A stretch of 64,000 bases of DNA from Desulfococcaceae bacterium HSG9 (GTDB taxonomy: Bacteria; Desulfobacterota; Desulfobacteria; Desulfobacterales; JAUCGF01): NCBI GenBank assembly GCA_030378005.1, contig JAUCGF010000078.1, positions 29,580 through 93,579 on the forward strand, written 5' to 3'. The first letter of the stretch is position 1, and each line of letters begins with the position of its first letter. A program made the translations under genes and the position numbers. Below the pieces are notes generated by a model that ran no database searches, was not told the DNA's origin, and saw only the letters and a program-made list of their open reading frames with translations. This document shows positions 26,941 to 37,076 of the stretch, one piece after another.

Positions 26941-27048
26941 TAAATTAAATGACTTGCATATATTAACAAAGAGGAGTGCCAGCTTCAGCTTGCGTCACGG
27001 GCAAAGCTGACTGAAGCCAGCACTCCAAGAGGTAAGTTATTTAATTTA
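26941..27048. repeat. Nested palindromic element near the pilus genes
   Basis: Outer arms TAAATTAAATGACTT (26941-26955) and AAGTTATTTAATTTA (27034-27048) differ at one base. Inner arms GGAGTGCCAGCTTCAGCTT (26973-26991) and AAGCTG...CAGCACTCC (27004-27026) pair with a few bulges. It shares GGAGTGC with the other repeat family and may be related. Lies between the two small secreted-protein genes; with the repeat at 26778-26851 it accounts for most of this 330-bp gap. Confidence 0.65.
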
Positions 27049-27087
27049 CATTCCTAAGCAAGCTGAAGATTGCATTCCGTGTTATCT

Positions 27088-27459
27088 TTATTGCGGTTTT
27101 GCGAGTTTCCATAGTTTGGCGATTTCACCTTTTTCATTCAGCATCCAGCCAACAATATTCCCTACGATGATATCTGTTTTACTTAACTGTTCACTATCTT
27201 GGGAATAAATTTCGGCTTCAGAAGCAAAACGGAACAAGGTGTCACCGATGACAACTTCATCATCCGCAATGCGGTCAACCATACCTATCGATTCAATCTC
27301 AGCAATGCCATGTTCGATATTGTCAAATCTCACTTGATCCGGTTTTTCAATAGCGGGCACGGGCTTGATGGGAAGATGTTTGATTTTATCTTCCGCATAG
27401 CTGACGGCGCAAATAAAAACCATCACAAAAAATACGATTACAGTTCTGATTAACATCAT
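27088..27459 (-). CDS. Small secreted protein of unknown function after PilY1
   Basis: 123 residues with a Sec leader (1-22, ending AVSYAED). The mature part contains VVIGDTLFRFASEAEIY and GNIVGWMLNEKGEIAKLW, reading like a short beta-rich domain; I do not recognise a family name. Its ATGATG begins directly after the TAA of the PilY1-like gene, so translation is probably coupled and a role with the pilus-associated protein is likely. Confidence 0.7.
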   Translation of the reverse strand: MMLIRTVIVFFVMVFICAVSYAEDKIKHLPIKPVPAIEKPDQVRFDNIEHGIAEIESIGMVDRIADDEVVIGDTLFRFASEAEIYSQDSEQLSKTDIIVGNIVGWMLNEKGEIAKLWKLAKPQ

Positions 27460-30400
27460 TTATAACCTTTCTTTCCAGTAATATATTCCGATTGTCGTTT
27501 TAGCTCCTTGAATAGGTGGAGCTGGTAACGCTGTCGGATTTAGCGGATTAACAAATATTAAAGTGTTTGAGCCGGCTTTCATAAAAGCCGGAGGATAAAC
27601 AATACCCGGTAAATGAACACCGGATGGGGCTTTTCCGTCGATCAAATCACCGCTATCCACAACTCCGTCACCGTTAATATCAAACAACGGTTTATTCGGA
27701 GCACCGCCATTGCAGACATTCATACCCCAAAGAATGGAACTCCCTCCTCCGGTTATACACGGTTCGTCCGAAGGAACGATAGAAACCGCCCATACAATTC
27801 CGTCCCGAATGCTAACATCGGCAATCACCCTTTCACGGCTTGTCGGCAGATCAAAATACCATCCGACATGACAGCCGGGGCCGCTCTCAGGTGAATACCA
27901 ATTCATTTCACGGTCAGACAGTATGTCCACGTCGATATTCTCACCATTGATTTGAACAGTTTCAGTTGCAGTTATGTTTTGTTGCACCAGCCTGACATCG
28001 GGTGAAAGATCAGTGCCATCAGGTTCGGGCTCAGGATAGTAAAGCGGGCGTGAAGTGTCAAGTAAGTCATCTTTACCATCCGGAGTTTCACCTGGGCAAT
28101 CGGTAAGCGTATCCGCAATCATGTCGGTTTTCTTTTTCATTTGTCCTAAAGATATTCCGGCGGATTTGCTTTCGTCCCAATCATCTTGCCAATCCCAGAT
28201 GCCGTATATCGTTTGCATACTGGCGTCAGAATAATCGTCATCACCGAGGTAACGACCGGTACCAAAAGTAATTAAATAGCCGCTTTGATTGTCATCACAG
28301 GCCTCTATTGCATCCGGCCTTGAGGTAATCGGCTGGTTTTGACCCAGTTCGTTCACAGCATGGAAAAGCGGCCGCGGGTCATTAAATTTATCATAATAAG
28401 CCACTTTCCAGTTGTCCGTGCTCGTGTCCCAATCGTTGGCGCGGCGCAAATCAAATTTCCACATATTGCCCATCAAATCGCCGGCATAAGCGAAATCCAC
28501 CTTATCATCAAAGTCAACATCAATCAGGAGCGGTGTGGAAAGACCATTGCATTCCTGATTTGCCCCGCCAAGACAGTCACCAGTGTCCGGATTCGGGTTT
28601 GTATCGATCTTTTTGATTTTAGGCTTGTTATTCATATCACGTTCTATTTTACCGTCAGCGTCTATCTCAATAATGTAAAGCACGGCATGGCCTCTTAAGC
28701 TATCATAACCGTTGCCAAAGATGACAACCCAACCGGCATTGCTGTTTACAATGTAGGGTTTGCTGTAAGAGTAACCTATGTCAGCGTCCGCTTCGGCACC
28801 GCGTAAAATGTTGAGCACTTTGCCTTTTCCGTTACCGGGACTCTCAATGTCACCACCAGGCTCATGATGTTTCAGAATTTCCTTATCCTTGAACATGCCA
28901 TTAGGCCCGATTTTAATATCATATAGTGTAAAAGTCGGCCCCGCATCACCGTCCTCCACAGCCCCATGATTAGCAGGGATAATCGTAGAAATTCGGGCGG
29001 TGGCACCGCTATCTGCACCGATCACGGCCTCATTGCAGGAGAATTCTGATTTACCGGAGACACCCATATAGGTAATATCCAATGCGCCTGCCTCAGGGTC
29101 GGCGCCGATAATCGGATACTCCCAATTGGCAATCGAAGTGGCCAGGCCCGTTTCGGTATTTCCACCAGGTCCACTACCTCTAGGATTTGTGATGTCCAAA
29201 CTATAAATTCCTTTACCTCCTTTACGCAATGAGCCTGTCATAATGATTTTATCAGGGGCGTCAGATTTACTTACATCTTTAATATTTTTGTAATACTGGT
29301 CTCCGTCCACATAATATTTATGGCCATACCCCTCTTGCGCCAGTTCATACAAATAAGGAATCACCTGATTGGGGATATACGCCCACAGTTCATCTCCCGT
29401 TTTAACGTCAAAAGCATGCAGCATACCATCATTGGCGCCAACGTAAAGAACATCTGAATCTGTTTCGCTATACTTTACATGCATCGTTGTTGAATGGACA
29501 ATATCGCCGAGTTTACTGCGTCGAGCTTCACCTGCCTTGATAAGAGGACGGTTTCGGAAATTGCCACCGTTATCAATCTCATTGCTGTGATCGCCACGGA
29601 TGAAATCCAGCAATTTGGCGGCATCGTCCGGATCATCGGAACCCAGCCAACTCTGTTGCTGCGCGCTGATGTTGGCAATTCTGAATGGTTGGCCTTCGGT
29701 GCCATCGTACGTGAAAATCTTGCGCTCATCCGCCGTCTTATCACCGAGTTTATCGGTAGCCGACCATCCTCCGTTGTCTTCATTGATTTCCATGGGTGCG
29801 CCGGTTGTGGAATCCAATGGCCAGGCCAAAATATCACCTTGCCAGCCATCGGATTTATACAAACCCACAAAGAGCAGTGCGCCTTCCTTTAACTGTCCGG
29901 TGTTGGTGGTAACTGACGCGCCGCTGCCTGCGCTGGACCCCATCTCGGAAAGCAGATCTTTTAATGCTTCCACGAGTTCCTGCGGATTTCCGGCACTGTA
30001 AAAATTGCCGCGGCCATTGACGGCGGCATGCCATAAATCATCCACTTTTCCCTTGTCATTCCCAGTGTTCGGCCAGGGACAAGCAGGCGGGCAATCCGGA
30101 TATTGGGCACTGGGATATTCATTCGGGTCTAAATAGCCGGTAACGCCAAAAGCGACACTGTAAGTACTCATGTGCTGGTGTGGCGCTTTATCTTTCCTGC
30201 GGCTGGGAACGATATCGTTCAAGTCAGAGGAGAGGTCGCGTTCATAGTAGTGCATGGCCACATCGGCCAGGGTCTTAGAATAGCTATCACCATACCCTCC
30301 GCCATCAAAATCGGAGTTATCATCATTATCAGCGTTGTTAATATTCGAGGGATTATCGCCGTTGTAATAGCCGTCAGTCATGGCAATCGCAAAGGCGTGC

Positions 30401-33400
30401 TGGCATTCGCCGCCTTCCTCGGCCGGCCAGTATGGCGATGCGCCCAGACCAGATGGCTCTATACCGTCAACATCGCTGTAATACTGACCAATGCGTTGCA
30501 AACCTTTTCTTAAAGGCGTACCGTCGTCAGAATCAATAGCGTATAAAGCTTCCAGCAGCGAGTGGCTCATATCGTTCTTACCTTCCACCCACACCGGCTG
30601 TACCGGCAGGGATGCACGTTTGTGAATCGTGTGGATACCCACCATCAAGTTTTCGGACTCGGCTATCACCCGGCCAACAGCGGCCTTGGCGGTCAGCTCT
30701 CGTTTCCGGTAATAAGAGTACCAATTGGCGAAATTCTGGCGCGCCCAAGTGTAAGTCAATTTCCGCTTGACCGGATTTTTCGGATTGGACAAATCCGTAT
30801 ATTGTTTAATTTCATCAGGAACAAAATCAGCTTGAGCGGAATCGGTCTCAAGAGGATTCATTAATATTAATTCACCCCCGTCAACATAATCTGTTGCACC
30901 CACGTAGATGATGTCATTCGGATTACTGCCATCCAGCACAACACTGTCATCTTTGAAATGATAATAATCAATACGCTCGGAGCCGTCGTCTGAATCATCT
31001 TTAATCAATTCGACTAACCATATCCCGCCGTTGTTATCCTTGGTGTAGTAATGGGAGTTGGGAATATCATGAATTCGCCGCTTTGTGCCATCTTCCATCA
31101 GACCTGTGAAAGTAAAGACCTTGCCGGGCTTCCCTGCCTGCGTTCCCAACGCAATCCAGTCCAACCCATTCCAGGACCAGGTTGCATTGTGGCCATCGTT
31201 CGGCCTGTTCGTCGGCGGACTGATGATGTAGCCGTCGTCATCTTTGACCCAGTCAGTGTCCGCATCCGAGTAAGGCTGGCCGCCATTATAATATTTATGC
31301 CAATATGCCTTCCAACGATCATTCCAATCGGCCAAATCGTCATTGTCCCAGTCCCATTCAAAACTGGGAAAATCAGGCCTGCCGAGTTTTTGATTAAGCT
31401 CAATGGTAATATCGGTGTTTCCTCTCTCTGAATAGACTGTATAAGGCGCATGTTCGGCACGATCAATCTCATTAAATTTTTCATAGCGCACCCACTTGAA
31501 GGGATCGGTACCTGTATCTGTCTCCCAATAGCCCCATACAGCCGTTACTTTCCCGTCGTCCGCCACATTAATCTTTTTTTTCTTAGTCGCAGTTACAAAG
31601 ACATAATAATCACCGGCAGGCACATCTAACAGCCAGGTGGCTTGGGCGCCATTGGTTTTTGTATATACACTTTCGCTACCGTAGTAGTCTGTCGTACTAC
31701 TGTCCTCCCATGTTTTGGTGGTGAAAAACTGGCTCGCATTCTGATTGTCGATAATGATAACATTCGTCTGGTTTTCAATGGCGACCCCCTCTCGCCATTC
31801 AGAAATATTGACAAGCGCAATGGCATCGGCCGCGGTTTCATCAGCGTCATTATCATCAACACTACCGTCACCATCGGCGTCGATTTTCACACGCGTTACC
31901 GTTACACGTTCTCCACCAATTTGGGAAGGAATGCTGACGTACGTCGCACTCAAGCCCACGCGGTCTTTATCATCCTTCACATCAAAGGGTTTGCTAGCCT
32001 TAATGGGGTCCTGAAGCGGTTTGTTCGGATCGGCATTGCCCGGTTGCGCCAGATTTGTCACTTTTCCGTCTAAATTTGGCCAGGGTTCATAAGTAACACC
32101 CGGGCTATAGTACATTTTATTATAGCCCCCCCATTGAGTCTTCCAATTACGGCGTTCATAACCTGTCACAGTTTTGTAGCTGCCACCAGAGTAGTTATTA
32201 TCTCTGTGGGGATTGTCAAATATATAGGTATGCTTATCGTGTTTTCCATTGGATGTTAAAATCGACCAGTCCATGCTTCCTGAGTCATCTAACAGGAACA
32301 TCACCATCGGTGGTGCCGATTTGACACGCACGTCTAACGGAACATCGGCAATATCAACACATCCCGAAGCCAATGAGCAGAGTAAGTCCACGCCGTTACA
32401 GTCCTGATCCTTAGCATCACCGCAAACCTCCGCATTACCCGGAAATCTGTCGGGATCGCCGTCATCACAGTCTCCCGCACCGATGGTCCAACCGTCATTA
32501 TCATTGTCGTCATCAAAATCACAAGTTTTAAAGGATGCGCTGATCGTATGGTTTTGGCTGACATATTCAAACGTGTAATCAGCCAGAGCCCCATGATCCG
32601 TAGGTGTCTGCGGATCGGCGTTAGCCGCCAGGGTCAATACACTCTCCGTACAATACGCTTCATCATCAGACTCAATCACAAAACTGACATCCGAGCCGAA
32701 AGGCACGGATACGGTATCGCCGCTGAAAGGATAATCCTCAACCACGGTAATAGTGCCATGTACCCCGGGCGCCATTGTGATTTCCATATCAGCCGGCTGA
32801 TCTCCACAATCAACATTCAAGGTATAAGCGCCGAGATCTGCATCATTCCGGTTTTTAACCTTAATATAGTATGTTCCAGGCTGTAGAACACGTTCAATAT
32901 AAAAATTCCGGTCAGATCCATCTCTGTCATCATTGGAATCGATGTCCGATGTGCAATCATCCGGCGAGGGCGGCTCGGACGCCTTATACAGGTACCCCTC
33001 AGTGTCCGTCATCGGATCACTGGTGGTATAAATTTGCACTGTCTGCGCTTCGTCAAGCACCAGTTGAAAATAATCGCCGTCTTTGCCGAAATCGATATTG
33101 CCTTCGGCGGTGCCGTTGGGGCAACTGATAGTGCTGGCCGTCTCACAGCTATTACCGTGATCGTCAAAATTCACTTCGATGGTATGATCATCATTGACAC
33201 CGGTAAATACACAGGTTCCGATTCTACTATTGCTATCAATATCAAACGTCATCAGGGTGCCATCGGGCAATGTTGCGGATGCGCCATCAACATATTCCTG
33301 GTCATCAATTGTAATTGTATTGCTGGAGATTGAATAACCGTTATCCGGCTTCATCTCGAATTCCTTGTCTTCGCCCGGCGTCACTGTCACCGTGCCGGAA

Positions 33401-35649
33401 GGGCTTATGGTACCGTTATCACCGGCAATGGCTGTGATGAGCGGCGCTCTGCCCACATGACTGTAAACGCAGTAACGTGCATACGGATCGAGCTTTGCCC
33501 AATCGTTCCACATGGCATACACTTCATACGTGCCGGCAGTCGGCAGATTTGGACGCCAGGTGGCAACCGCGCCAACGGTCTCCGTATAGCGTGGTTTTGT
33601 TCCGTAATAGCCTGCCTTATTATTGGAAGTCTTCCATTCTCCATCTGCCTCCTTATACCCCGTATCGCCGTTATCAACGATGACTTCACTGCCGGTATCG
33701 ATATTTACAAATTTAACCGCATCAGCCAGGGTGAACTTACCATGATCGACCGTCGGACTGTTCGGCTGACGCTCCACCGTAACATAGCCGCCCTGACCTT
33801 TAGCGAATACAAAGGAACCCACATGCTGCCAACTCCCGGCGCCGCTGGTTTGATCCATTTTTTCACATCCCTCTGGTTGGGCACCTATGACGCCAAAGTT
33901 CACATGAATTTCATGGTCGTTTTCAATTACATTTTCAAAAGTGTAACTCGATGGCGTTGAGTTCAGGGGATCATCATCTACAATCACCTCTTGTACAAAA
34001 TAACCCGTATCCGGTGTGAAGGTGAATATCTGGTCCGTGCCATAATCCACTTCCACCTCTCCCGGTGGATTTCCGGATGGACTTATAGAACCGTCATGGC
34101 CGGCGGTTGCGGTGATAATACGCGTTGCACGGCGACACTCGACGTTCAATTCATATTGCAACGGATATGCTCTGCTACCCCCTTGGCGCTGTACTCTGAC
34201 ATAATAAGTGATGTCCGGTTGTAATTCCAACTCTCCGATACTAAAATCCTTATCATTATTGCTAATATCTCTATTGGAAGCATAACTTCTGTCGAGATTA
34301 TCACATCCATTCCCATCGAAGAGTAAATACCCTTTAGGGTTGGTTCCGTAATCCTCGTAACCTTCTGTGAAAATTTTAACCAGACTGGGATAGCCTGCCG
34401 GCAGTACAAAGCTATAGTAGTCATAATCAGTCTCCCACTGAATATAGCCTGTAACCGTGCTGTTGCAGGAAATCGTAGAGGTGGTGGAACAGTCTTCACC
34501 CGGCTCATCTTCGCATGTCAGATGTATCGAATAGGCTCCTGTCGGATTACCTTTAGAATTGTTATTAACATAATTTTCCACCTTCACATAATATGTACCT
34601 GCATCCAATGCCTGCACGATCTTAAAATTGTAGCCATCATCCCAAGAATTGTTGTCGTCTTGTGTTTCACCATTACAACCAACATCAGGATTTTTATAGA
34701 GATAACCGCGGGTGTCAGTCTTTTCATTATTATAATTCTCAGTATGAATTGTGACATACTGGCGTTCAAGAAGTGTGAACGAAAAGTAATCCTTGTCATC
34801 ATCTCCACCAAGATTACCGATTTTACTACGGCCGCAAGTAATTGGCGTTGCGCCGTCACAACCTCCACTCGGATCCGAATCACATTCTATGGTCAACTTG
34901 TAGCTGCTTGCTCCGTTCCTATTCAGACGCTCAACTCTGACGTAATAAGTAACGCCCGGTTCTACTTCATGATCAATCAGGAAATTTTTATTTTGGTTAT
35001 TCCCACTTTTGTTATCATCTTCTTCGATTTTTTCTAGTGAATCGCAGTCGCCTTTATAAAGATGACCGTAGGTATTCATATTGCCTTCAGTGTATATCCT
35101 GACATACTTCTGTTCCGGAACAGTAAAGGTATAGTAGTCCGTTCCGTTTTTTGCATTAATTGTTCCGTCAACTGTTTCGCCGCAACTTAACGATATAGCA
35201 TTGCTACAATTATTTCCGACTCCACTCGGATCCGAATCACATTCTATGGTCAACTTGTAGTTTCTTGCTCCGTTCCTATTCAGACGCTTAACTCTGACGT
35301 AATAAGTAACGCCCGGTTCTACTTCATGATCAATCAGGAAATTTTTATTTTGGTTATTCCCCATTTTGTTATCATCTTTTTCGATTTCTTCTAGTGAATT
35401 GCAGTCGCCTTTATAAAGATGACCGTAGGTATTCATATTGCCTTCAGTGTATATCCTGACATACTTCTGTTCCGGAACAGTAAAGGTATAGTAGTCCGTT
35501 CCGTTTTGTGCATTAATTCTTCCGTTAACTGTTGTTTTGTCGCAACTTAACGATATAGCATTGCCGCAATCTTCTCCAAGCACAACACCAGTGTTAAACA
35601 AAACAACAACCGCAATCAATCCCAATATTACTATTTTTTTACATTTCAT
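27460..35649 (-). CDS. Giant PilY1-like type IV pilus protein with PPC repeats and VWA domain
   Basis: 2729 residues with a Sec leader (1-25). N-terminal part: about four pre-peptidase C-terminal (PPC) domains (30-505), then InlB-like repeats (TAGHDGSISPSG near 515, AIAGDNGTISPSG near 745), a beta-sandwich, another PPC domain (about 850-950), and a MopE-type metal-binding segment (CDDGDPDRFPGNAEVCGD near 1070). A VWA domain begins near 1115 with MIDAS DDSGSMD. The last 800 residues hold the PilY1 beta-propeller (VLYVGANDGMLHAFD, WAYIPNQVIPYL). PilY1 caps type IV pili and controls adhesion; here the extra domains suggest substrate or calcium-dependent binding. Ordinary PilY1 is about 1000-1200 residues, so this one is more than twice the length. 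Located after pilX as usual. Confidence 0.9.
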   Translation of the reverse strand: MKCKKIVILGLIAVVVLFNTGVVLGEDCGNAISLSCDKTTVNGRINAQNGTDYYTFTVPEQKYVRIYTEGNMNTYGHLYKGDCNSLEEIEKDDNKMGNNQNKNFLIDHEVEPGVTYYVRVKRLNRNGARNYKLTIECDSDPSGVGNNCSNAISLSCGETVDGTINAKNGTDYYTFTVPEQKYVRIYTEGNMNTYGHLYKGDCDSLEKIEEDDNKSGNNQNKNFLIDHEVEPGVTYYVRVERLNRNGASSYKLTIECDSDPSGGCDGATPITCGRSKIGNLGGDDDKDYFSFTLLERQYVTIHTENYNNEKTDTRGYLYKNPDVGCNGETQDDNNSWDDGYNFKIVQALDAGTYYVKVENYVNNNSKGNPTGAYSIHLTCEDEPGEDCSTTSTISCNSTVTGYIQWETDYDYYSFVLPAGYPSLVKIFTEGYEDYGTNPKGYLLFDGNGCDNLDRSYASNRDISNNDKDFSIGELELQPDITYYVRVQRQGGSRAYPLQYELNVECRRATRIITATAGHDGSISPSGNPPGEVEVDYGTDQIFTFTPDTGYFVQEVIVDDDPLNSTPSSYTFENVIENDHEIHVNFGVIGAQPEGCEKMDQTSGAGSWQHVGSFVFAKGQGGYVTVERQPNSPTVDHGKFTLADAVKFVNIDTGSEVIVDNGDTGYKEADGEWKTSNNKAGYYGTKPRYTETVGAVATWRPNLPTAGTYEVYAMWNDWAKLDPYARYCVYSHVGRAPLITAIAGDNGTISPSGTVTVTPGEDKEFEMKPDNGYSISSNTITIDDQEYVDGASATLPDGTLMTFDIDSNSRIGTCVFTGVNDDHTIEVNFDDHGNSCETASTISCPNGTAEGNIDFGKDGDYFQLVLDEAQTVQIYTTSDPMTDTEGYLYKASEPPSPDDCTSDIDSNDDRDGSDRNFYIERVLQPGTYYIKVKNRNDADLGAYTLNVDCGDQPADMEITMAPGVHGTITVVEDYPFSGDTVSVPFGSDVSFVIESDDEAYCTESVLTLAANADPQTPTDHGALADYTFEYVSQNHTISASFKTCDFDDDNDNDGWTIGAGDCDDGDPDRFPGNAEVCGDAKDQDCNGVDLLCSLASGCVDIADVPLDVRVKSAPPMVMFLLDDSGSMDWSILTSNGKHDKHTYIFDNPHRDNNYSGGSYKTVTGYERRNWKTQWGGYNKMYYSPGVTYEPWPNLDGKVTNLAQPGNADPNKPLQDPIKASKPFDVKDDKDRVGLSATYVSIPSQIGGERVTVTRVKIDADGDGSVDDNDADETAADAIALVNISEWREGVAIENQTNVIIIDNQNASQFFTTKTWEDSSTTDYYGSESVYTKTNGAQATWLLDVPAGDYYVFVTATKKKKINVADDGKVTAVWGYWETDTGTDPFKWVRYEKFNEIDRAEHAPYTVYSERGNTDITIELNQKLGRPDFPSFEWDWDNDDLADWNDRWKAYWHKYYNGGQPYSDADTDWVKDDDGYIISPPTNRPNDGHNATWSWNGLDWIALGTQAGKPGKVFTFTGLMEDGTKRRIHDIPNSHYYTKDNNGGIWLVELIKDDSDDGSERIDYYHFKDDSVVLDGSNPNDIIYVGATDYVDGGELILMNPLETDSAQADFVPDEIKQYTDLSNPKNPVKRKLTYTWARQNFANWYSYYRKRELTAKAAVGRVIAESENLMVGIHTIHKRASLPVQPVWVEGKNDMSHSLLEALYAIDSDDGTPLRKGLQRIGQYYSDVDGIEPSGLGASPYWPAEEGGECQHAFAIAMTDGYYNGDNPSNINNADNDDNSDFDGGGYGDSYSKTLADVAMHYYERDLSSDLNDIVPSRRKDKAPHQHMSTYSVAFGVTGYLDPNEYPSAQYPDCPPACPWPNTGNDKGKVDDLWHAAVNGRGNFYSAGNPQELVEALKDLLSEMGSSAGSGASVTTNTGQLKEGALLFVGLYKSDGWQGDILAWPLDSTTGAPMEINEDNGGWSATDKLGDKTADERKIFTYDGTEGQPFRIANISAQQQSWLGSDDPDDAAKLLDFIRGDHSNEIDNGGNFRNRPLIKAGEARRSKLGDIVHSTTMHVKYSETDSDVLYVGANDGMLHAFDVKTGDELWAYIPNQVIPYLYELAQEGYGHKYYVDGDQYYKNIKDVSKSDAPDKIIMTGSLRKGGKGIYSLDITNPRGSGPGGNTETGLATSIANWEYPIIGADPEAGALDITYMGVSGKSEFSCNEAVIGADSGATARISTIIPANHGAVEDGDAGPTFTLYDIKIGPNGMFKDKEILKHHEPGGDIESPGNGKGKVLNILRGAEADADIGYSYSKPYIVNSNAGWVVIFGNGYDSLRGHAVLYIIEIDADGKIERDMNNKPKIKKIDTNPNPDTGDCLGGANQECNGLSTPLLIDVDFDDKVDFAYAGDLMGNMWKFDLRRANDWDTSTDNWKVAYYDKFNDPRPLFHAVNELGQNQPITSRPDAIEACDDNQSGYLITFGTGRYLGDDDYSDASMQTIYGIWDWQDDWDESKSAGISLGQMKKKTDMIADTLTDCPGETPDGKDDLLDTSRPLYYPEPEPDGTDLSPDVRLVQQNITATETVQINGENIDVDILSDREMNWYSPESGPGCHVGWYFDLPTSRERVIADVSIRDGIVWAVSIVPSDEPCITGGGSSILWGMNVCNGGAPNKPLFDINGDGVVDSGDLIDGKAPSGVHLPGIVYPPAFMKAGSNTLIFVNPLNPTALPAPPIQGAKTTIGIYYWKERL
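34864..35577 (-). repeat. 357-bp tandem duplication within the PilY1-like gene
   Basis: Two copies (34864-35220 and 35221-35577) encode the first two PPC domains; long stretches are identical at DNA level, with one codon difference in length near the copy ends. Later PPC domains are diverged, so this duplication is recent. Confidence 0.8.
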
Positions 35650-35737
35650 CAGTTTGTCCTCATAATTTTATTTTGTGGGTTAGAAGAGAAGAAAAGACAA
35701 ATTTATCAGGTATCCTTCATTTGCCGGTTTACAATTC

Positions 35738-35806
35738 AAAGGAGTGTCGAACTGACAGTATTAGTATTCTGTCGCCTGTGCTAAACTGTAAGTTCAGCAC
35801 TTCTTC
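35738..35806. repeat. Palindromic copy of the GGAGTGCTGAACTTACAG family
   Basis: AAAGGAGTGTCGAACTGACA on the plus strand (from 35738) pairs with GTGCTAAACTGTAAGTTCAG (35778-35797) continuing to CACTTCTT. This copy has both arms of the element and lies in the 307-bp gap between the pilX-like gene and the giant gene. The rest of that gap shows only an imperfect AACG/TTGC-rich stem around 35870-35920. Confidence 0.75.
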
Positions 35807-35956
35807 AAAAAGGATTAACTATTTTTAGGGGCGAAATAATGAAGAAAACCGATTGATAAATTAGAAAAACGCATTGCAACGTCTTTTATCAGTTCGTTTA
35901 CACGTTGCATTGCAACAGAGATTAAACGGCGTTGTTGTGAGTGAACGGAATGCGCC

Positions 35957-36571
35957 TTAAAACTCTCTTTTGTACCCCAGTTCGATTAACGCCCGCCCGC
36001 CGCTATCGTTGCTGTGTCCCCAAATTATATAGCTATATTTTCGTTCAGTGCCTGTGAGTTTTAGTGAATCACCCTTTTTAACGCCCACAAATTGGGCGGC
36101 ATACGCTGCTATTATATCGCCGCTAACATCATCAACTTCCACAATATTTGTAGTACCATCTGTTTCAGTACTTTCTATAGGGTTCCAATTTGGATAGACA
36201 TTTTCTTTAGCATCCGGGTCGCCGGTAATATCATCCCAAACATTCATGTCTGTCATATCAGGAGGAGGGAGGGTTGAAGAATCATTGATGAATCGTAGCC
36301 AATTTTCACCACTTGCGCCCCAAACGGTGCTATATCCTTTCATATTAGTTTCCGGATTAGGATTATTTTCCATCACTACGGCAGCCTGAATAGCAGCTGA
36401 CTCAGCCTTGTAGAAATTTACTTTATAATCCCGTTCGTTATCCGCTATCATAATTTCAAGGGTTGATGTGGTGGTTGCCGCCATGCCCAGTAACGTCAGC
36501 AAAACTAACAACATTAATGAGATAATTAATGCCGAACCTTTTTCGTTGTTTATTGTTTGTGCCAGTTTCAT
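35957..36571 (-). CDS. pilX: PilX-type pilus assembly protein
   Basis: 204 residues. The N terminus (NNEKGSALIISLMLLVLLTLLGMAA) is the PilX leader-plus-helix in which the cleaved Gly-Ser is followed by a hydrophobic helix; later TTTSTLEIMIADNERDYKVNFYKAESA matches PilX_N. The remainder is variable. Part of the minor-pilin complex that primes pilus assembly together with PilY1, whose gene is next. Confidence 0.85.
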   Translation of the reverse strand: MKLAQTINNEKGSALIISLMLLVLLTLLGMAATTTSTLEIMIADNERDYKVNFYKAESAAIQAAVVMENNPNPETNMKGYSTVWGASGENWLRFINDSSTLPPPDMTDMNVWDDITGDPDAKENVYPNWNPIESTETDGTTNIVEVDDVSGDIIAAYAAQFVGVKKGDSLKLTGTERKYSYIIWGHSNDSGGRALIELGYKREF

Positions 36572-36623
36572 CAGTGTTTCCCTTCAGTTACACTTGCCAA
36601 AAGCGCCGTTAATTCTGTTATGA

Positions 36624-37046
36624 TTAAATTCCCGATGTGCTTATACCATTAAATTCGATCTCTTTCTTAAGCGCATTATTAGAATCCGTACTTTTTATTA
36701 CCACGCGAAACGTTTTATAATATGCTGTATCATCCGTTCCCTTTTGTTCAGTGACGTTCCTTACTTGGTATCGGTATAAGCCTAATGAGTCGTTTGGAAC
36801 AGACAGCCAATTTGAGGAGTCACTGATAATGGAAATATCATCAACTCTTAATTGTTCTATGACACCCATACTTAAAGTGGCAGCTTCGGTAATACGATTG
36901 GCCTTCCCATTGGTTTGAATGGCCATCACCTGCATTGACGCCATTGCCAGCAGACCAAAGGCCAAAATCCCCATTGCGATAATAACCTCAATGAGTGTGA
37001 ATCCCTGTTCTTTGATTTTTTCGTTTTTCATATTGTCAGTTTTCAT
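36624..37046 (-). CDS. pilV: PilV-type minor pilin
   Basis: 140 residues with a class III leader: EQGFTLIEVIIAMGILAFGLLAMASMQ, cleaved after Gly by the prepilin peptidase, Glu at +5 present. The AFGLLAMASMQ segment and later NRITEAATLSMGVIEQLR are typical of PilV. Thirty bases separate it from pilW and 52 from pilX. Confidence 0.88.
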   Translation of the reverse strand: MKTDNMKNEKIKEQGFTLIEVIIAMGILAFGLLAMASMQVMAIQTNGKANRITEAATLSMGVIEQLRVDDISIISDSSNWLSVPNDSLGLYRYQVRNVTEQKGTDDTAYYKTFRVVIKSTDSNNALKKEIEFNGISTSGI

Positions 37047-37076
37047 ATTATTGCCCTTATAAAATTTAAGTTAAAA

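Noticed and set aside
31051..31431. Plus-strand frames in the giant PilY1-like gene
   Set aside because: The long minus-strand frame continues uninterrupted with repeat and propeller domains; plus-strand frames are shadows.
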